64,000 bases of DNA, taken from Rhodococcus sp. ARC_M5 (lineage in GTDB: Bacteria; Actinomycetota; Actinomycetes; Mycobacteriales; Mycobacteriaceae). Positions 17,407-25,132 of this stretch are shown here, piece after piece. The position numbers were made by a program, and so were the translations under genes. The DNA is taken from the NCBI RefSeq assembly GCF_022810405.1, contig NZ_JALGQE010000007.1:235227-299226 (forward strand). The letters are read 5' to 3'. Below the pieces are notes generated by a model. That model was not told the DNA's origin, did not search any database, and saw only the letters and a list, made by a program, of their open reading frames with translations. The number at the start of each line of letters is the position of its first letter. Position 1 is the first letter of the stretch.

Positions 17407-18399
17407 ATGGAACACAGCGCGCCCCCCGCACTCCTCATCTACGGCGCAACCGGCTACACCGGACGCCTGATCGCCGAGGAAGCTGCCCGCATCGGACTGG
17501 ACTTCGCGGTGGCAGGACGTAACCGGGTCGAGGTCGAGGCCCTGGCGGAACGGCTCGGGGTTCCCGGTAGGGTCTTCGCTCTGCACGACCCGATCACCGT
17601 CCTGGACAACCTCGAAGGCACGCGCGTCGTACTCAATGTTGCGGGTCCATTCGGCGTGACAGCCGAACCGCTCATTCGCGCAGCCATCTCGGAGGGCATC
17701 CACTACCTCGACACGACTGCCGAATTTGCGACCTACGCTCTGGCAGAGGAACGGTCGGCTGCTGCCGCAGCGGCCGGCGTGATGTTGGTGCCCGGGGTGG
17801 GCTGGGACGTCGTTCCGAGTGACGCCGTCGCCGTGCACGCGGCCTCGAGGACACCACGACCGGTCCGGCTCCGTATCGCACTCGAGATCACCGGCGGCTT
17901 CTCTCGGGGGTCCATCTCGAGCTCGGCCGGAATCGGCGACCTCCTCGGGCTGGTCCGCGCCGATGGTGGACTGGTACGCACGCCGAACGCCACCGCTGAA
18001 ACCTTCGACTTCGGCTCAGGGCCAGAGGACTTCGCACCCGTACCGATGGGTGATCTCATCACAGCACAACGGTCTCTCGGGCTCGGCAACATTGCAGTGT
18101 TCATGCGGTCGACCAACGGGATGCCCGCGCCGGGTGACCACATCCCCGACGGCCCGACCGAGGCCGAACGACTCGAAGGTCGCTATCGCGCACTGGCCGA
18201 AGTCACCGACGAGGACGGCACCGTCGTGCGGTCGGTCATCGACACTCCGAACGGCTACGTCTACACCCAACTCTCGGCCGTTCAGGCGGCTCGCCGCGTC
18301 CTTGCCGGCCAACACTCTGCAGGGTTTCGGACTCCGTCCGCGGCATTCGGCCCCGGATTCGCCACAAGTATTGCCGACAGCCACATCACCGATCTCTGA
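17407..18399 (+). CDS. Saccharopine-dehydrogenase-like NAD(P)-binding oxidoreductase
   Basis: A 330-residue protein with an N-terminal Rossmann fold (LLIYGATGYTGRLIAEEAA) and the saccharopine dehydrogenase-like layout (LNVAGPFGVTAEPLI, GIHYLDTTAEF, PGVGWDVVPSD). In actinobacteria this family includes trans-acting enoyl reductases and many uncharacterised oxidoreductases. ATG at 17407 follows a -10 box by seven bases; the longer upstream frame is rejected because it crosses the divergent promoter. It is followed 24 bp later by an aldo/keto reductase, probably in one transcript controlled by the TetR at 16701. Confidence 0.82.
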   Translation: MEHSAPPALLIYGATGYTGRLIAEEAARIGLDFAVAGRNRVEVEALAERLGVPGRVFALHDPITVLDNLEGTRVVLNVAGPFGVTAEPLIRAAISEGIHYLDTTAEFATYALAEERSAAAAAAGVMLVPGVGWDVVPSDAVAVHAASRTPRPVRLRIALEITGGFSRGSISSSAGIGDLLGLVRADGGLVRTPNATAETFDFGSGPEDFAPVPMGDLITAQRSLGLGNIAVFMRSTNGMPAPGDHIPDGPTEAERLEGRYRALAEVTDEDGTVVRSVIDTPNGYVYTQLSAVQAARRVLAGQHSAGFRTPSAAFGPGFATSIADSHITDL

Positions 18400-18423
18400 C
18401 ATCACTACAACAAAGGAAATAAA

Positions 18424-19479
18424 ATGCGCTACACCACCTTCGGACGACGTTCAGGCCTGCGAGTCTCGGAATTCGCTCTGGGCACCGGCAATTTCGGGAC
18501 CTCCTGGTCCAGCGGTACGGACGCCGCGGAGGCCCGGATCATCTTTGACCGGTTCGCCCAGGCCGGCGGTACGTTCCTGGACACCGCCAACATGTATCAA
18601 GCGGGAGAGTCCGAGGTCATTCTCGGAGACCTCGTTGCAGCAGACCGCGATCATTTCGTCGTCTCGACGAAATACGGTGCGAGCGACACAACCGAGCCAC
18701 ACGTCTCGTCGACAGGAAGTGGACGAAAGAACATGATCTCTTCGGTCGAAGCAAGCCTTCGCCGGCTCCGCACCGACTACCTGGACCTGCTGTGGGTGCA
18801 CTTTCCCGACGGAGTCACACCGATAGACGAAATCGTCCGCGGGATGGACGATCTCGTGCGTTCGGGCAAAATCCATCACGTCGCCCTCTCGAACTATCCG
18901 GCATGGCAGGTCTCGGCCGCGGCGACCCTGGCGGACATGCGTGGGTGGGCACCGATCGTCGGAATCCAGACCGAATACAGCCTGGTCGAGCGGACCGCCG
19001 ACCGTGAGCTGATGCCAATGGCCGAGAGCCTCGGATTGGCCGTCAATCTGTGGTCGCCACTCTCCGGCGGACTACTGACCGGAAAATATCGAACCGGTGC
19101 CGAAGGTCGCGCTACGGATCCCGACCGATTCGTCACTCCGGAACACTCTGCACAGCGCACGGCCGTCATCGACGAAGTCCTGGCAATTGCACAACAGACC
19201 GGTGCGAGCGCCGCTCAGGTATCGATGGCCTGGCTGCGGGAACGGGGCGATCGATCCGCCGCCACACTGATTCCTATCGTCGGACCGCGCACAGTTGCTC
19301 AGCTGAACGAGTATCTCGGCGCGCTCGACGTCACGTTGACCGATGAGCAGTACACGCGGCTCGACGCGGTCAGCGCCGTCGAACTCGGTGTCCCCCACTG
19401 GATCAACGCACAGATTCGTCCCAACCTGCTGGGCGGGGATGCGAGTCGGTTCATGGGTCCACTCACCCCGATCGCCTGA
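18424..19479 (+). CDS. Aldo/keto reductase
   Basis: A 351-residue NADPH-dependent aldo/keto reductase of the YajO/TAS type. Visible: catalytic Asp and Tyr in LDTANMYQAGESE, Lys in VVSTKYG, the His-equivalent region LLWVHFPDG, and cofactor-binding WSPLSGGLLTGKY near residue 215 and IPIVGPRT. ATG at 18424 has AAAGGA nearby. Probably co-transcribed with the upstream oxidoreductase; the two may act on the same aldehyde or ketone stress substrate. Confidence 0.9.
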   Translation: MRYTTFGRRSGLRVSEFALGTGNFGTSWSSGTDAAEARIIFDRFAQAGGTFLDTANMYQAGESEVILGDLVAADRDHFVVSTKYGASDTTEPHVSSTGSGRKNMISSVEASLRRLRTDYLDLLWVHFPDGVTPIDEIVRGMDDLVRSGKIHHVALSNYPAWQVSAAATLADMRGWAPIVGIQTEYSLVERTADRELMPMAESLGLAVNLWSPLSGGLLTGKYRTGAEGRATDPDRFVTPEHSAQRTAVIDEVLAIAQQTGASAAQVSMAWLRERGDRSAATLIPIVGPRTVAQLNEYLGALDVTLTDEQYTRLDAVSAVELGVPHWINAQIRPNLLGGDASRFMGPLTPIA

Positions 19480-19491
19480 TCGGAGGGGCGT

Positions 19492-19785
19492 TCACCGTCT
19501 CGATCCAGGCGCGCCGAAACGTGCGTGACCCATGATGTCGTGGGTCCGACCCGCGGCCGGCCGGAGTGTGGTTACTTCGAGTGTTTCGGTCATCGGTTGC
19601 GACTTGACTTCGGGCGAAAAGCGCTTCCCCACTTCTCGAGTCTCGCCGTCGACCGTTCGCAGAAGGCGGAGCGCGCCGGGGTGCACCGAATCCTGTAAGC
19701 CGACCCACACCCAGGTCAGGTATTTGCCTCGACGCTCGGAATGGCACAGCAAGCCGGCCGTTCCGCCAATCGGCGGAACAACCAT
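19492..19785 (-). CDS. Hypothetical small protein (doubtful)
   Basis: A 97-residue frame with codon use similar to its neighbours but no recognised domain, no ribosome binding site and no -10 box in a leaderless position. It fills part of an otherwise empty 450-bp stretch between the aldo/keto reductase and the tRNA-Lys terminator. It may be a small gene, a remnant or chance. Confidence 0.25.
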   Translation of the reverse strand: MVVPPIGGTAGLLCHSERRGKYLTWVWVGLQDSVHPGALRLLRTVDGETREVGKRFSPEVKSQPMTETLEVTTLRPAAGRTHDIMGHARFGAPGSRR

Positions 19786-19931
19786 CCGTCGTCGACGATC
19801 GATGTCGCGAACTTCGATCTCCCCTTTCTGTCGCTGTCACGCCGTCCACAACGTGCCCGGTCTTTTCGACCAGGCCAGGAGCACTCAACTCACCGCTTTT
19901 CCCTCGAAGTGATGAGCTGGGACTAAGCCGA

Positions 19932-19981
19932 GGAAAAACAAAACACCCCGCCTCCAGCTTCAAACTGGTGACGGGGTGTTT
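19932..19981 (-). terminator. Rho-independent terminator after tRNA-Lys
   Basis: Read on the minus strand, AAACACCCCG pairs with CGGGGTGTTT (19941-19950 and 19972-19981) around an inner CCAG/CTGG stem. It is followed by TTTTGTTTTT. It lies directly downstream of the tRNA gene. Confidence 0.85.
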
Positions 19982-19986
19982 CAGTG

Positions 19987-20060
19987 TGCGCCATCAGGGA
20001 TTCGAACCCCGGACCCGCTGATTAAGAGTCAGCTGCTCTAACCAACTGAGCTAATGGCGC
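19987..20060 (-). tRNA. tRNA-Lys (anticodon CTT)
   Basis: A 74-nt cloverleaf: acceptor GCGCCAT pairs with ATGGCGC, D arm AGCTCAGTTGGTTAGAGC, anticodon arm with loop CTCTTAA giving CTT, T arm GGGGTTCGAATCCC, discriminator A. CCA is not encoded. No duplicated 3' fragment was noticed nearby, so no integrated element is suggested. Confidence 0.95.
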
Positions 20061-20152
20061 CGATCCGCACCGCGTGTTCTCTGCGGTGCGGGAGAAACAT
20101 TAACAGCAGATGCCGCCAGATGTGAAATCGGCTGGTCGGAGCACCTGCTGCG

Positions 20153-20374
20153 TCAGTTGAAGATCCTGCGAACCACGAGAACTGCCACCACTGCGCCGAC
20201 TCCGAGGAGGGTGAATTTCACTGCCGGCTCGTTGAGCTTGGCCACCACGGACTGCTTGGTGTTGGCGACGATGTTCTTGGGGCTGGCACGGACGCTCAGC
20301 TCGTCCAGGGTGCTGGCGAGCTGATTGCGAGCGGCCTCGATCTCGCGCTCGATTCGGTCGGTGTCCTTGGCCAC
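20153..20374 (-). CDS. DUF3618 membrane protein
   Basis: A 73-residue protein that begins VAKDTDRIEREIEAARNQLA and continues with an amphipathic helix, then one C-terminal membrane segment and a VVRRIFN tail. This is the typical DUF3618 layout of actinobacteria, often next to bcp as here. GTG at 20374 has GGAGG five bases upstream and fits the family N-terminus better than the longer frame. Function unknown. Confidence 0.85.
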   Translation of the reverse strand: MAKDTDRIEREIEAARNQLASTLDELSVRASPKNIVANTKQSVVAKLNEPAVKFTLLGVGAVVAVLVVRRIFN

Positions 20375-20439
20375 GTGTCCTCCAACTTGTTGCAAATAGT
20401 CTCGGTCGCAGTCGAGCCTAGAGCACGACGACATTTCGA

Positions 20440-20445
20440 TACTCT
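20440..20445 (+). promoter_or_regulatory. -10 box of leaderless bcp
   Basis: TACTCT, six bases before the GTG at 20452, with no ribosome binding site. Confidence 0.6.
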
Positions 20446-20451
20446 CGTGCG

Positions 20452-20925
20452 GTGACCGAATACAGCAAGCTCGAGCCGGGCGACACCGCTCCGGCGTTCA
20501 CCCTGCCCGATGCCGACGGCAACGACGTCTCTCTCGCCGACTACGCAGGCAAGAAGGTGATCGTGTACTTCTACCCTGCTGCGAGCACCCCGGGCTGCAC
20601 CAAGCAGGCGTGCGACTTCCGAGACAGCCTCGCCGAGCTCAACGGCGAAGGCCTGGAGGTCATCGGTATCTCCCCCGACAAGCCCGCCAAGCTCGCCAAG
20701 TTCCGCGACAAAGAAGAGCTGACGTTCCCCTTGCTCTCCGACGAAGACAAGTCGACGCTGCAGGCGTGGGGCGCATTCGGGGAGAAGAAGAACTACGGCA
20801 AGGTCTACGAGGGCGTCATTCGCTCCACGTTCCTCGTCGACGAGGCCGGCAAGATCGAGGTGGCGCAGTACAACGTCCGCGCCACCGGCCACGTCGCCAA
20901 GCTCCGTCGCGATCTAGCTGTCTGA
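20452..20925 (+). CDS. bcp: Thioredoxin-dependent thiol peroxidase (peroxiredoxin)
   Basis: A 157-residue Bcp/PrxQ-type peroxiredoxin that reduces hydrogen and organic peroxides in the cytoplasm using thioredoxin. The active-site motif YPAASTPGCTKQACDFRD places the peroxidatic cysteine at residue 49 and the resolving cysteine at 54. The GTG start follows a -10 box by six bases. Its 3' end overlaps the convergent M20 peptidase by 12 bp, an arrangement also found in M. tuberculosis (Rv2521/Rv2522c). Confidence 0.95.
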   Translation: MTEYSKLEPGDTAPAFTLPDADGNDVSLADYAGKKVIVYFYPAASTPGCTKQACDFRDSLAELNGEGLEVIGISPDKPAKLAKFRDKEELTFPLLSDEDKSTLQAWGAFGEKKNYGKVYEGVIRSTFLVDEAGKIEVAQYNVRATGHVAKLRRDLAV

Positions 20926-22293
20926 GTCCCCACTACCCGAGCCGGCCAGTCGCTGCAGGAACAACGCCTCGGCGACGGCCATCTTCTCGATCTCCGTCGG
21001 ATCCACGCTCTCGTTGGGAGCGTGGATCCGGCACCGAGGTTCCTCGACGCCCATCAGCACGATCTCGGCGTTCGGCAACACCTGAGCCAGCGCGTTGCAC
21101 AGCGGAATCGACCCGCCCTGCCCAGCCGTCCCCATCGGTTGCCCGAATGCCTCCTCCAACGCCTCGGAGAGCGCCGCGTAACCCGGCCCGTCGGTTCTGG
21201 CCCGAAACGGCGACCCGATCGCCTCACGCTCGACGGTGACCCGCGCATTCCATGGCGTACGCGCCTCCAGATGAGCCACCAACGCATCCTGAGCCCGCAG
21301 CGAATCCATTCCCGGCGGCACCCGCAGATTGAGCCGTGCCGACGCACGCGGTGAGATCGCCGCTGCCGACCCCACGACGGGTGGGCAGTCGATCCCCAGA
21401 ATCGTCAGAGCAGGCCGCGCCCACACCGCCTCGGCCACCGAGCCCGAGCCCGCCAGCCCGACGCCGTCGAGCACCCCGGCATCGGAGCGGAACTGCTCGG
21501 CGTCGTACTCGACGCCGTCCCAGGCCTGCGTGCCGTCGAGACCGTCGACCACGGTGTCGCCCTGCTCGTTGCGCAACGTGGAGAGCACCTGCACCAACGC
21601 GGCGAGCGCGTCGGGTGCCGACCCACCGTACATGCCCGAGTGCACCTCACCGGCAAGGGTTTCCACGTGCACCACGACATTCGCGATACCGCGGAGCGTG
21701 GTCGTCACCGTCGGCGAACCCACGCGAGCGTTGCCGGTGTCGGCGATGACGACCATGTCTGCGGCGAACAATTCCGGTCGCTGCTCCACGAGCGCTTCCA
21801 ACCCGCCGGTACCCACCTCTTCCGAACCCTCGCAGACGATCCGCACGCCGACGTCGAGCGACTCCCCCAGCGCCCGTAACGCCAACAGATGCATGATCAC
21901 GTTGCCCTTGCAGTCGGCCGAACCCCGCCCGTACCACCGGCCGTCCCGTTCGGTCAGCTCGAAAGGCTCACTGTCCCACAGCGTTTCATCTCCTGGAGGC
22001 TGGACGTCGTAGTGCGAGTAGAGCAGAACGGTCGGCGCTCCCGCGGGTGCCGGACGCGAACCGACAACGGCCAGGGAGCCGTCGACCGTCTCGATCAACT
22101 GGACGTCGGGGACGCCCGCATCCAGGAAAGCCTGCTGCACCCAGTGCGCTGCCCCGATGCATTGCTCGGCCGGAAACTGCCGGGGATCGTGTACCGAAGT
22201 GAATCGGACCAGCTCTGCCAACTCAACTTTCGCTCGGGGCATCTGCGATGCAATTGCAGATCGAACGTCGACGGGTCGAGCATCGGCGGGCAT
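20914..22293 (-). CDS. M20 family metallopeptidase (dipeptidase)
   Basis: A 459-residue zinc peptidase of the M20/M25/M40 family, corresponding by position and length to Rv2522c. Metal and catalytic residues are seen in LYSHYDVQPPGD (His, Asp), GRGSADCKGN (bridging Asp) and CEGSEEVGTGGLE (catalytic and metal Glu), with a later Asp in VIADTGNA. A dimerisation/lid domain follows in the middle. ATG at 22293 has GGAGG seven bases upstream. Probably a cytoplasmic dipeptidase or amidohydrolase. Confidence 0.92.
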   Translation of the reverse strand: MPADARPVDVRSAIASQMPRAKVELAELVRFTSVHDPRQFPAEQCIGAAHWVQQAFLDAGVPDVQLIETVDGSLAVVGSRPAPAGAPTVLLYSHYDVQPPGDETLWDSEPFELTERDGRWYGRGSADCKGNVIMHLLALRALGESLDVGVRIVCEGSEEVGTGGLEALVEQRPELFAADMVVIADTGNARVGSPTVTTTLRGIANVVVHVETLAGEVHSGMYGGSAPDALAALVQVLSTLRNEQGDTVVDGLDGTQAWDGVEYDAEQFRSDAGVLDGVGLAGSGSVAEAVWARPALTILGIDCPPVVGSAAAISPRASARLNLRVPPGMDSLRAQDALVAHLEARTPWNARVTVEREAIGSPFRARTDGPGYAALSEALEEAFGQPMGTAGQGGSIPLCNALAQVLPNAEIVLMGVEEPRCRIHAPNESVDPTEIEKMAVAEALFLQRLAGSGSGDSDS

Positions 22294-22302
22294 GAATCCT
22301 CC

Positions 22303-22342
22303 AAACGAGAAAATGACAGACGGGCTCTCGCCAGTCTGTCAT
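22303..22342 (-). terminator. Rho-independent terminator after the proline-rich membrane protein gene
   Basis: On the minus strand ATGACAGAC...GTCTGTCAT forms a perfect 9-bp stem (22334-22342 with 22313-22321) followed by TTTCTCGTTT. It separates the gene at 22355 from the M20 peptidase gene. Confidence 0.75.
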
Positions 22343-22354
22343 CACTCGTCACCG

Positions 22355-23671
22355 TCAGCGGCCGGAGAACTCCTGCTCGAACCACTGACCCGTCTGCTGC
22401 CAGTGCCGATCCCACGCTTCCTGCTCGAGCTGTTCGGGCGACTTGCCCGGCTCCGGAACGGGAACGGGAACGGTGAACTGTGGCGGGTCCACCCGTGTTG
22501 GTACCGGTGCCGCCACCTCCTGGCGAGGTGGATCCTGGGTCGCCCACGCCTCGGTCGTCGGTGCAGACTCGACAACTGTCGATGGGTCCACTGTCGGAGG
22601 AATTATCTCGGGCGGGGGCGCAATCACCGGTGCAGGCGGAACCACGATCGCAACCGGGTCCGGGGTCGTCGAATCCGCCGGCCGGGTTGCCCCCACCAGA
22701 TCCGCCCCGGCATCGCGCCGATCCACGCTCTGCTCGGCGGTCGTCTCGGATTCACCCGGCAATGTCGCAGCAACAGCCACACCTGCCGACAGCACACCGG
22801 CCAGCAGCACAGCGGCGAACACGAGCTTGCGCCCAGAGCCTCCCGACCGGGCCGGGTGTGCACCCACAACGCGCGGCACTGCAGACGGCGGAAGCGGCGC
22901 TGGCACCACAACGAGATCCGGAACCTTCTCGACCTCGACGGTCTCCTCGGGCCCGGCATCGGCGGCGACGGTCTCGACCGGCTCCGAATCCGCGGCCGCC
23001 GTCACTGGCGCGACGGCCAGCGGTGCCGACTCGCCCTCGTGCGCCAGCAGCGCAGCTCCTCGCGCTGCGACCTGGTCCGCGTGACTCACGCGCACGACGG
23101 GGACGCCGAGTCCGAGCGACAGGATGTCCAGGAGATCGCGATTGCTCGACGAGTCGCCGAACAGGGCCACGAACTCGGGCTTCTTGCCGGATTGATCGAC
23201 CACTTCCCACGCCAGCGGGATGGTGCTGCCGATGCGCTCGGGCGACATCGAGTCCAGCGCAGTGGTCTTGGTCGGGGTGAGCGAGGCTTCGGCTGCGTCG
23301 GCGAGAGATATCGAGACACCCGTGCCGCCCATGTGATACAGCAGTACGGTCTTCGCGTCGGCGAATTCCTTCGAGCGCTCGAGCCAACCGAGGAACGACT
23401 CGGCCGCGGAGGACAGAACTACGGGCTCGTGGACCAGCGTGGCTGCGAACTCGGCGCGCTCGTCCTCGGTTCGGTACACCACGCCTACTGCGTCCACGTC
23501 GGTGTCTAGCGCCGCTGCCTCGGCGCGCATGGTCTCGATCGCTGTCGCCAATACGGAGGCCACGTCGGGGTCGAGAGGGGCGGTCCGATCGGCCAGCACC
23601 ACGCCCGAGGTCGGCTCGAGTAGAACTGTCTGCATCGAGCCAGATTCGATCGCTACACCAATAGTTGCCAT
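22355..23671 (-). CDS. Actin/Hsp70-like N-terminal domain protein with membrane span and proline-rich tail
   Basis: A 438-residue protein. Residues 1-210 look like an actin/Hsp70-type nucleotide-binding fold (ATIGVAIESGSMQTVLLEPT at the start, LLYHMGGTGVSISLADA in the middle, FVALFGDSSSNRD later). An acidic linker, a single membrane span near residues 305-325 and a proline-, valine- and threonine-rich tail follow. It resembles the proline/threonine-rich DUF7159-type proteins of mycobacteria and relatives, whose role is unknown. ATG at 23671 is preceded by GGGAGA. It has been inserted, relative to M. tuberculosis, between the M20 peptidase and acpS. Confidence 0.7.
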   Translation of the reverse strand: MATIGVAIESGSMQTVLLEPTSGVVLADRTAPLDPDVASVLATAIETMRAEAAALDTDVDAVGVVYRTEDERAEFAATLVHEPVVLSSAAESFLGWLERSKEFADAKTVLLYHMGGTGVSISLADAAEASLTPTKTTALDSMSPERIGSTIPLAWEVVDQSGKKPEFVALFGDSSSNRDLLDILSLGLGVPVVRVSHADQVAARGAALLAHEGESAPLAVAPVTAAADSEPVETVAADAGPEETVEVEKVPDLVVVPAPLPPSAVPRVVGAHPARSGGSGRKLVFAAVLLAGVLSAGVAVAATLPGESETTAEQSVDRRDAGADLVGATRPADSTTPDPVAIVVPPAPVIAPPPEIIPPTVDPSTVVESAPTTEAWATQDPPRQEVAAPVPTRVDPPQFTVPVPVPEPGKSPEQLEQEAWDRHWQQTGQWFEQEFSGR

Positions 23672-23930
23672 GGCAGTCTCCCTGTGCTCAGGGTGGAGGC
23701 ACCCGACCATGAACGCCATTCTGTTGTTCCGAATAACGATCACCCTGCACGGAATTTGATTCTGTCTACCAAACCATACCTGTTGACGGTTAAATCGGTC
23801 CGGATCGGGCTTGGAGTTTGTCACAGTATGGGGAACGAGAAATTGTCGTCGAACCCAGGTTTATTTCCGAGACCTCCAGCCGTGGCGCGCGTGTCGGACC
23901 CAGTTGTGGATACCGAGCACCTGCGCCGGA

Positions 23931-23936
23931 TAGCCT
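23931..23936 (+). promoter_or_regulatory. -10 box of leaderless TetR gene
   Basis: TAGCCT, six bases before the GTG at 23943, with no ribosome binding site. Confidence 0.55.
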
Positions 23937-23942
23937 GACCGG

Positions 23943-24662
23943 GTGGAATCCTCTGCTCGTGCCCAGTCCTCGCGCCGTCTCGACGCCGCGCTCGAGTCGA
24001 CGGCACAGACTCAGGAGCTCATGCCGCGACGGCGTCCCACCCAGGAACGCAGCCAACGCAAGTTCGACGCTTTGCTGCAGGCTTCCCGCGAGTTGCTCAG
24101 CGACGTGGGGTTCGAGTCGTTCACCTGCGAGGAGGTGGCGTCACGAGCCGAACTGCCGATCGGCACGCTCTACCAGTTCTTCGCCAACAAGTACGTCATC
24201 GTCTGCGAACTCAATCGCCAAGACCTTGTCGGGGTTCAGCAGGAGCTCGCCGAGTTCGACGGTGAGGTCCCATCGCTGGACTGGGTGCGGTTCCTCAACA
24301 ACTTCGTCGACCACATGGCGGGCATGTGGATGACCGATCCCTCACGCCGTGAGGTGTGGCTCGCCATGCAGTCGACGCCCTCGACACGCGCGACCGGAGT
24401 GATCCATGAGCGAGAATTCGCCGATCAGGTCTCCCGCATGCTCGGTCCACTGACTCCGCGCACACCCCGGCACCGACGCAACCTGATGGCTCAGGTGTTG
24501 GTGCACATCGTCTACTCGATGCTCAATTTCTCGGTGCAGGACGGCCAGAGCCACGAGGACGCCGTCGCCGAGCTCAAACGCATCATGATGGCGTATCTGC
24601 TCGTCGCCGAGAAAGAGAGCAGGCGCTCCGGCGGCTCGGCGAGCGATACAGAGCGAGCCTGA
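23943..24662 (+). CDS. TetR-family regulator next to acpS-fas
   Basis: A 239-residue regulator with an unusually long N-terminal arm (about 30 residues) before the HTH (RRRPTQERSQRKFDALLQAS, then LPIGTLYQFFANKYVIVCEL). It faces the 3' end of acpS with a shared terminator. Its position beside the fatty acid synthase genes makes a role in lipid gene control plausible, but position alone does not show it; it does not look like the M. tuberculosis FasR (Rv3208) sequence as I remember it. Confidence 0.85.
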   Translation: MESSARAQSSRRLDAALESTAQTQELMPRRRPTQERSQRKFDALLQASRELLSDVGFESFTCEEVASRAELPIGTLYQFFANKYVIVCELNRQDLVGVQQELAEFDGEVPSLDWVRFLNNFVDHMAGMWMTDPSRREVWLAMQSTPSTRATGVIHEREFADQVSRMLGPLTPRTPRHRRNLMAQVLVHIVYSMLNFSVQDGQSHEDAVAELKRIMMAYLLVAEKESRRSGGSASDTERA

Positions 24663-24686
24663 CCAACCCGACCCCGCACAAACGAC

Positions 24687-24730
24687 AGGCCCGCCCGATC
24701 ACCTGGATCGGACGGGCCTGACTCGTTTTC
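24687..24730. terminator. Bidirectional terminator between TetR and acpS
   Basis: CAGGCCCGCCCGATC (24687-24701) pairs with GATCGGACGGGCCTG (24707-24721) apart from one bulged mismatch; on the plus strand it is followed by ACTCGTTTT. Confidence 0.75.
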
Positions 24731-24739
24731 GGAGCGAAC

Positions 24740-25132
24740 TCACTCCTCCAGGATCGCCACCGCGGCGGCGATGTCACCGTCGTGGGTCAGTGACAGATGA
24801 ATCTTCACCGTCGGCAGGAACTCCTGCGCCATGCCGTGCAACTTGATCGACGGACGGCCCCACGCATCGTTGACGACCTCGATCAACGGATACGGGTTGT
24901 CACCGATCTGCGGCGGCCGAGCGAATCGCGATGTCGCCCATGCCTTCAGCACTGCTTCCTTGGCAGCCCACCGTGCTGCGTAGTGGCGGGTCGGGTCGGA
25001 ACTCTTCGTTGCGGCATGACGGCGCTCGCCCGCGGTGAAGCTGTCGCGGATCATCGTCGTGCCGACCTTCTCCATCTGCTCGGCGAAGTCGGACACCGTC
25101 ACCAGGTCGAAACCCACTCCCAGGATCGCCAT
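24740..25132 (-). CDS. acpS: Holo-[acyl-carrier-protein] synthase
   Basis: A 130-residue 4'-phosphopantetheinyl transferase of the AcpS type. It transfers phosphopantetheine from CoA to the ACP domain of FAS-I. Magnesium-binding motifs are visible: GVGFDLVTVSDF near the N-terminus and RWAAKEAVLKA in the middle, plus HLSLTHDGDIAAA at the end. Its ATG overlaps the fas stop by one base (TGATG), so translation is coupled to the enzyme it activates. The fas-acpS order is the same as in mycobacteria. Confidence 0.96.
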   Translation of the reverse strand: MAILGVGFDLVTVSDFAEQMEKVGTTMIRDSFTAGERRHAATKSSDPTRHYAARWAAKEAVLKAWATSRFARPPQIGDNPYPLIEVVNDAWGRPSIKLHGMAQEFLPTVKIHLSLTHDGDIAAAVAILEE

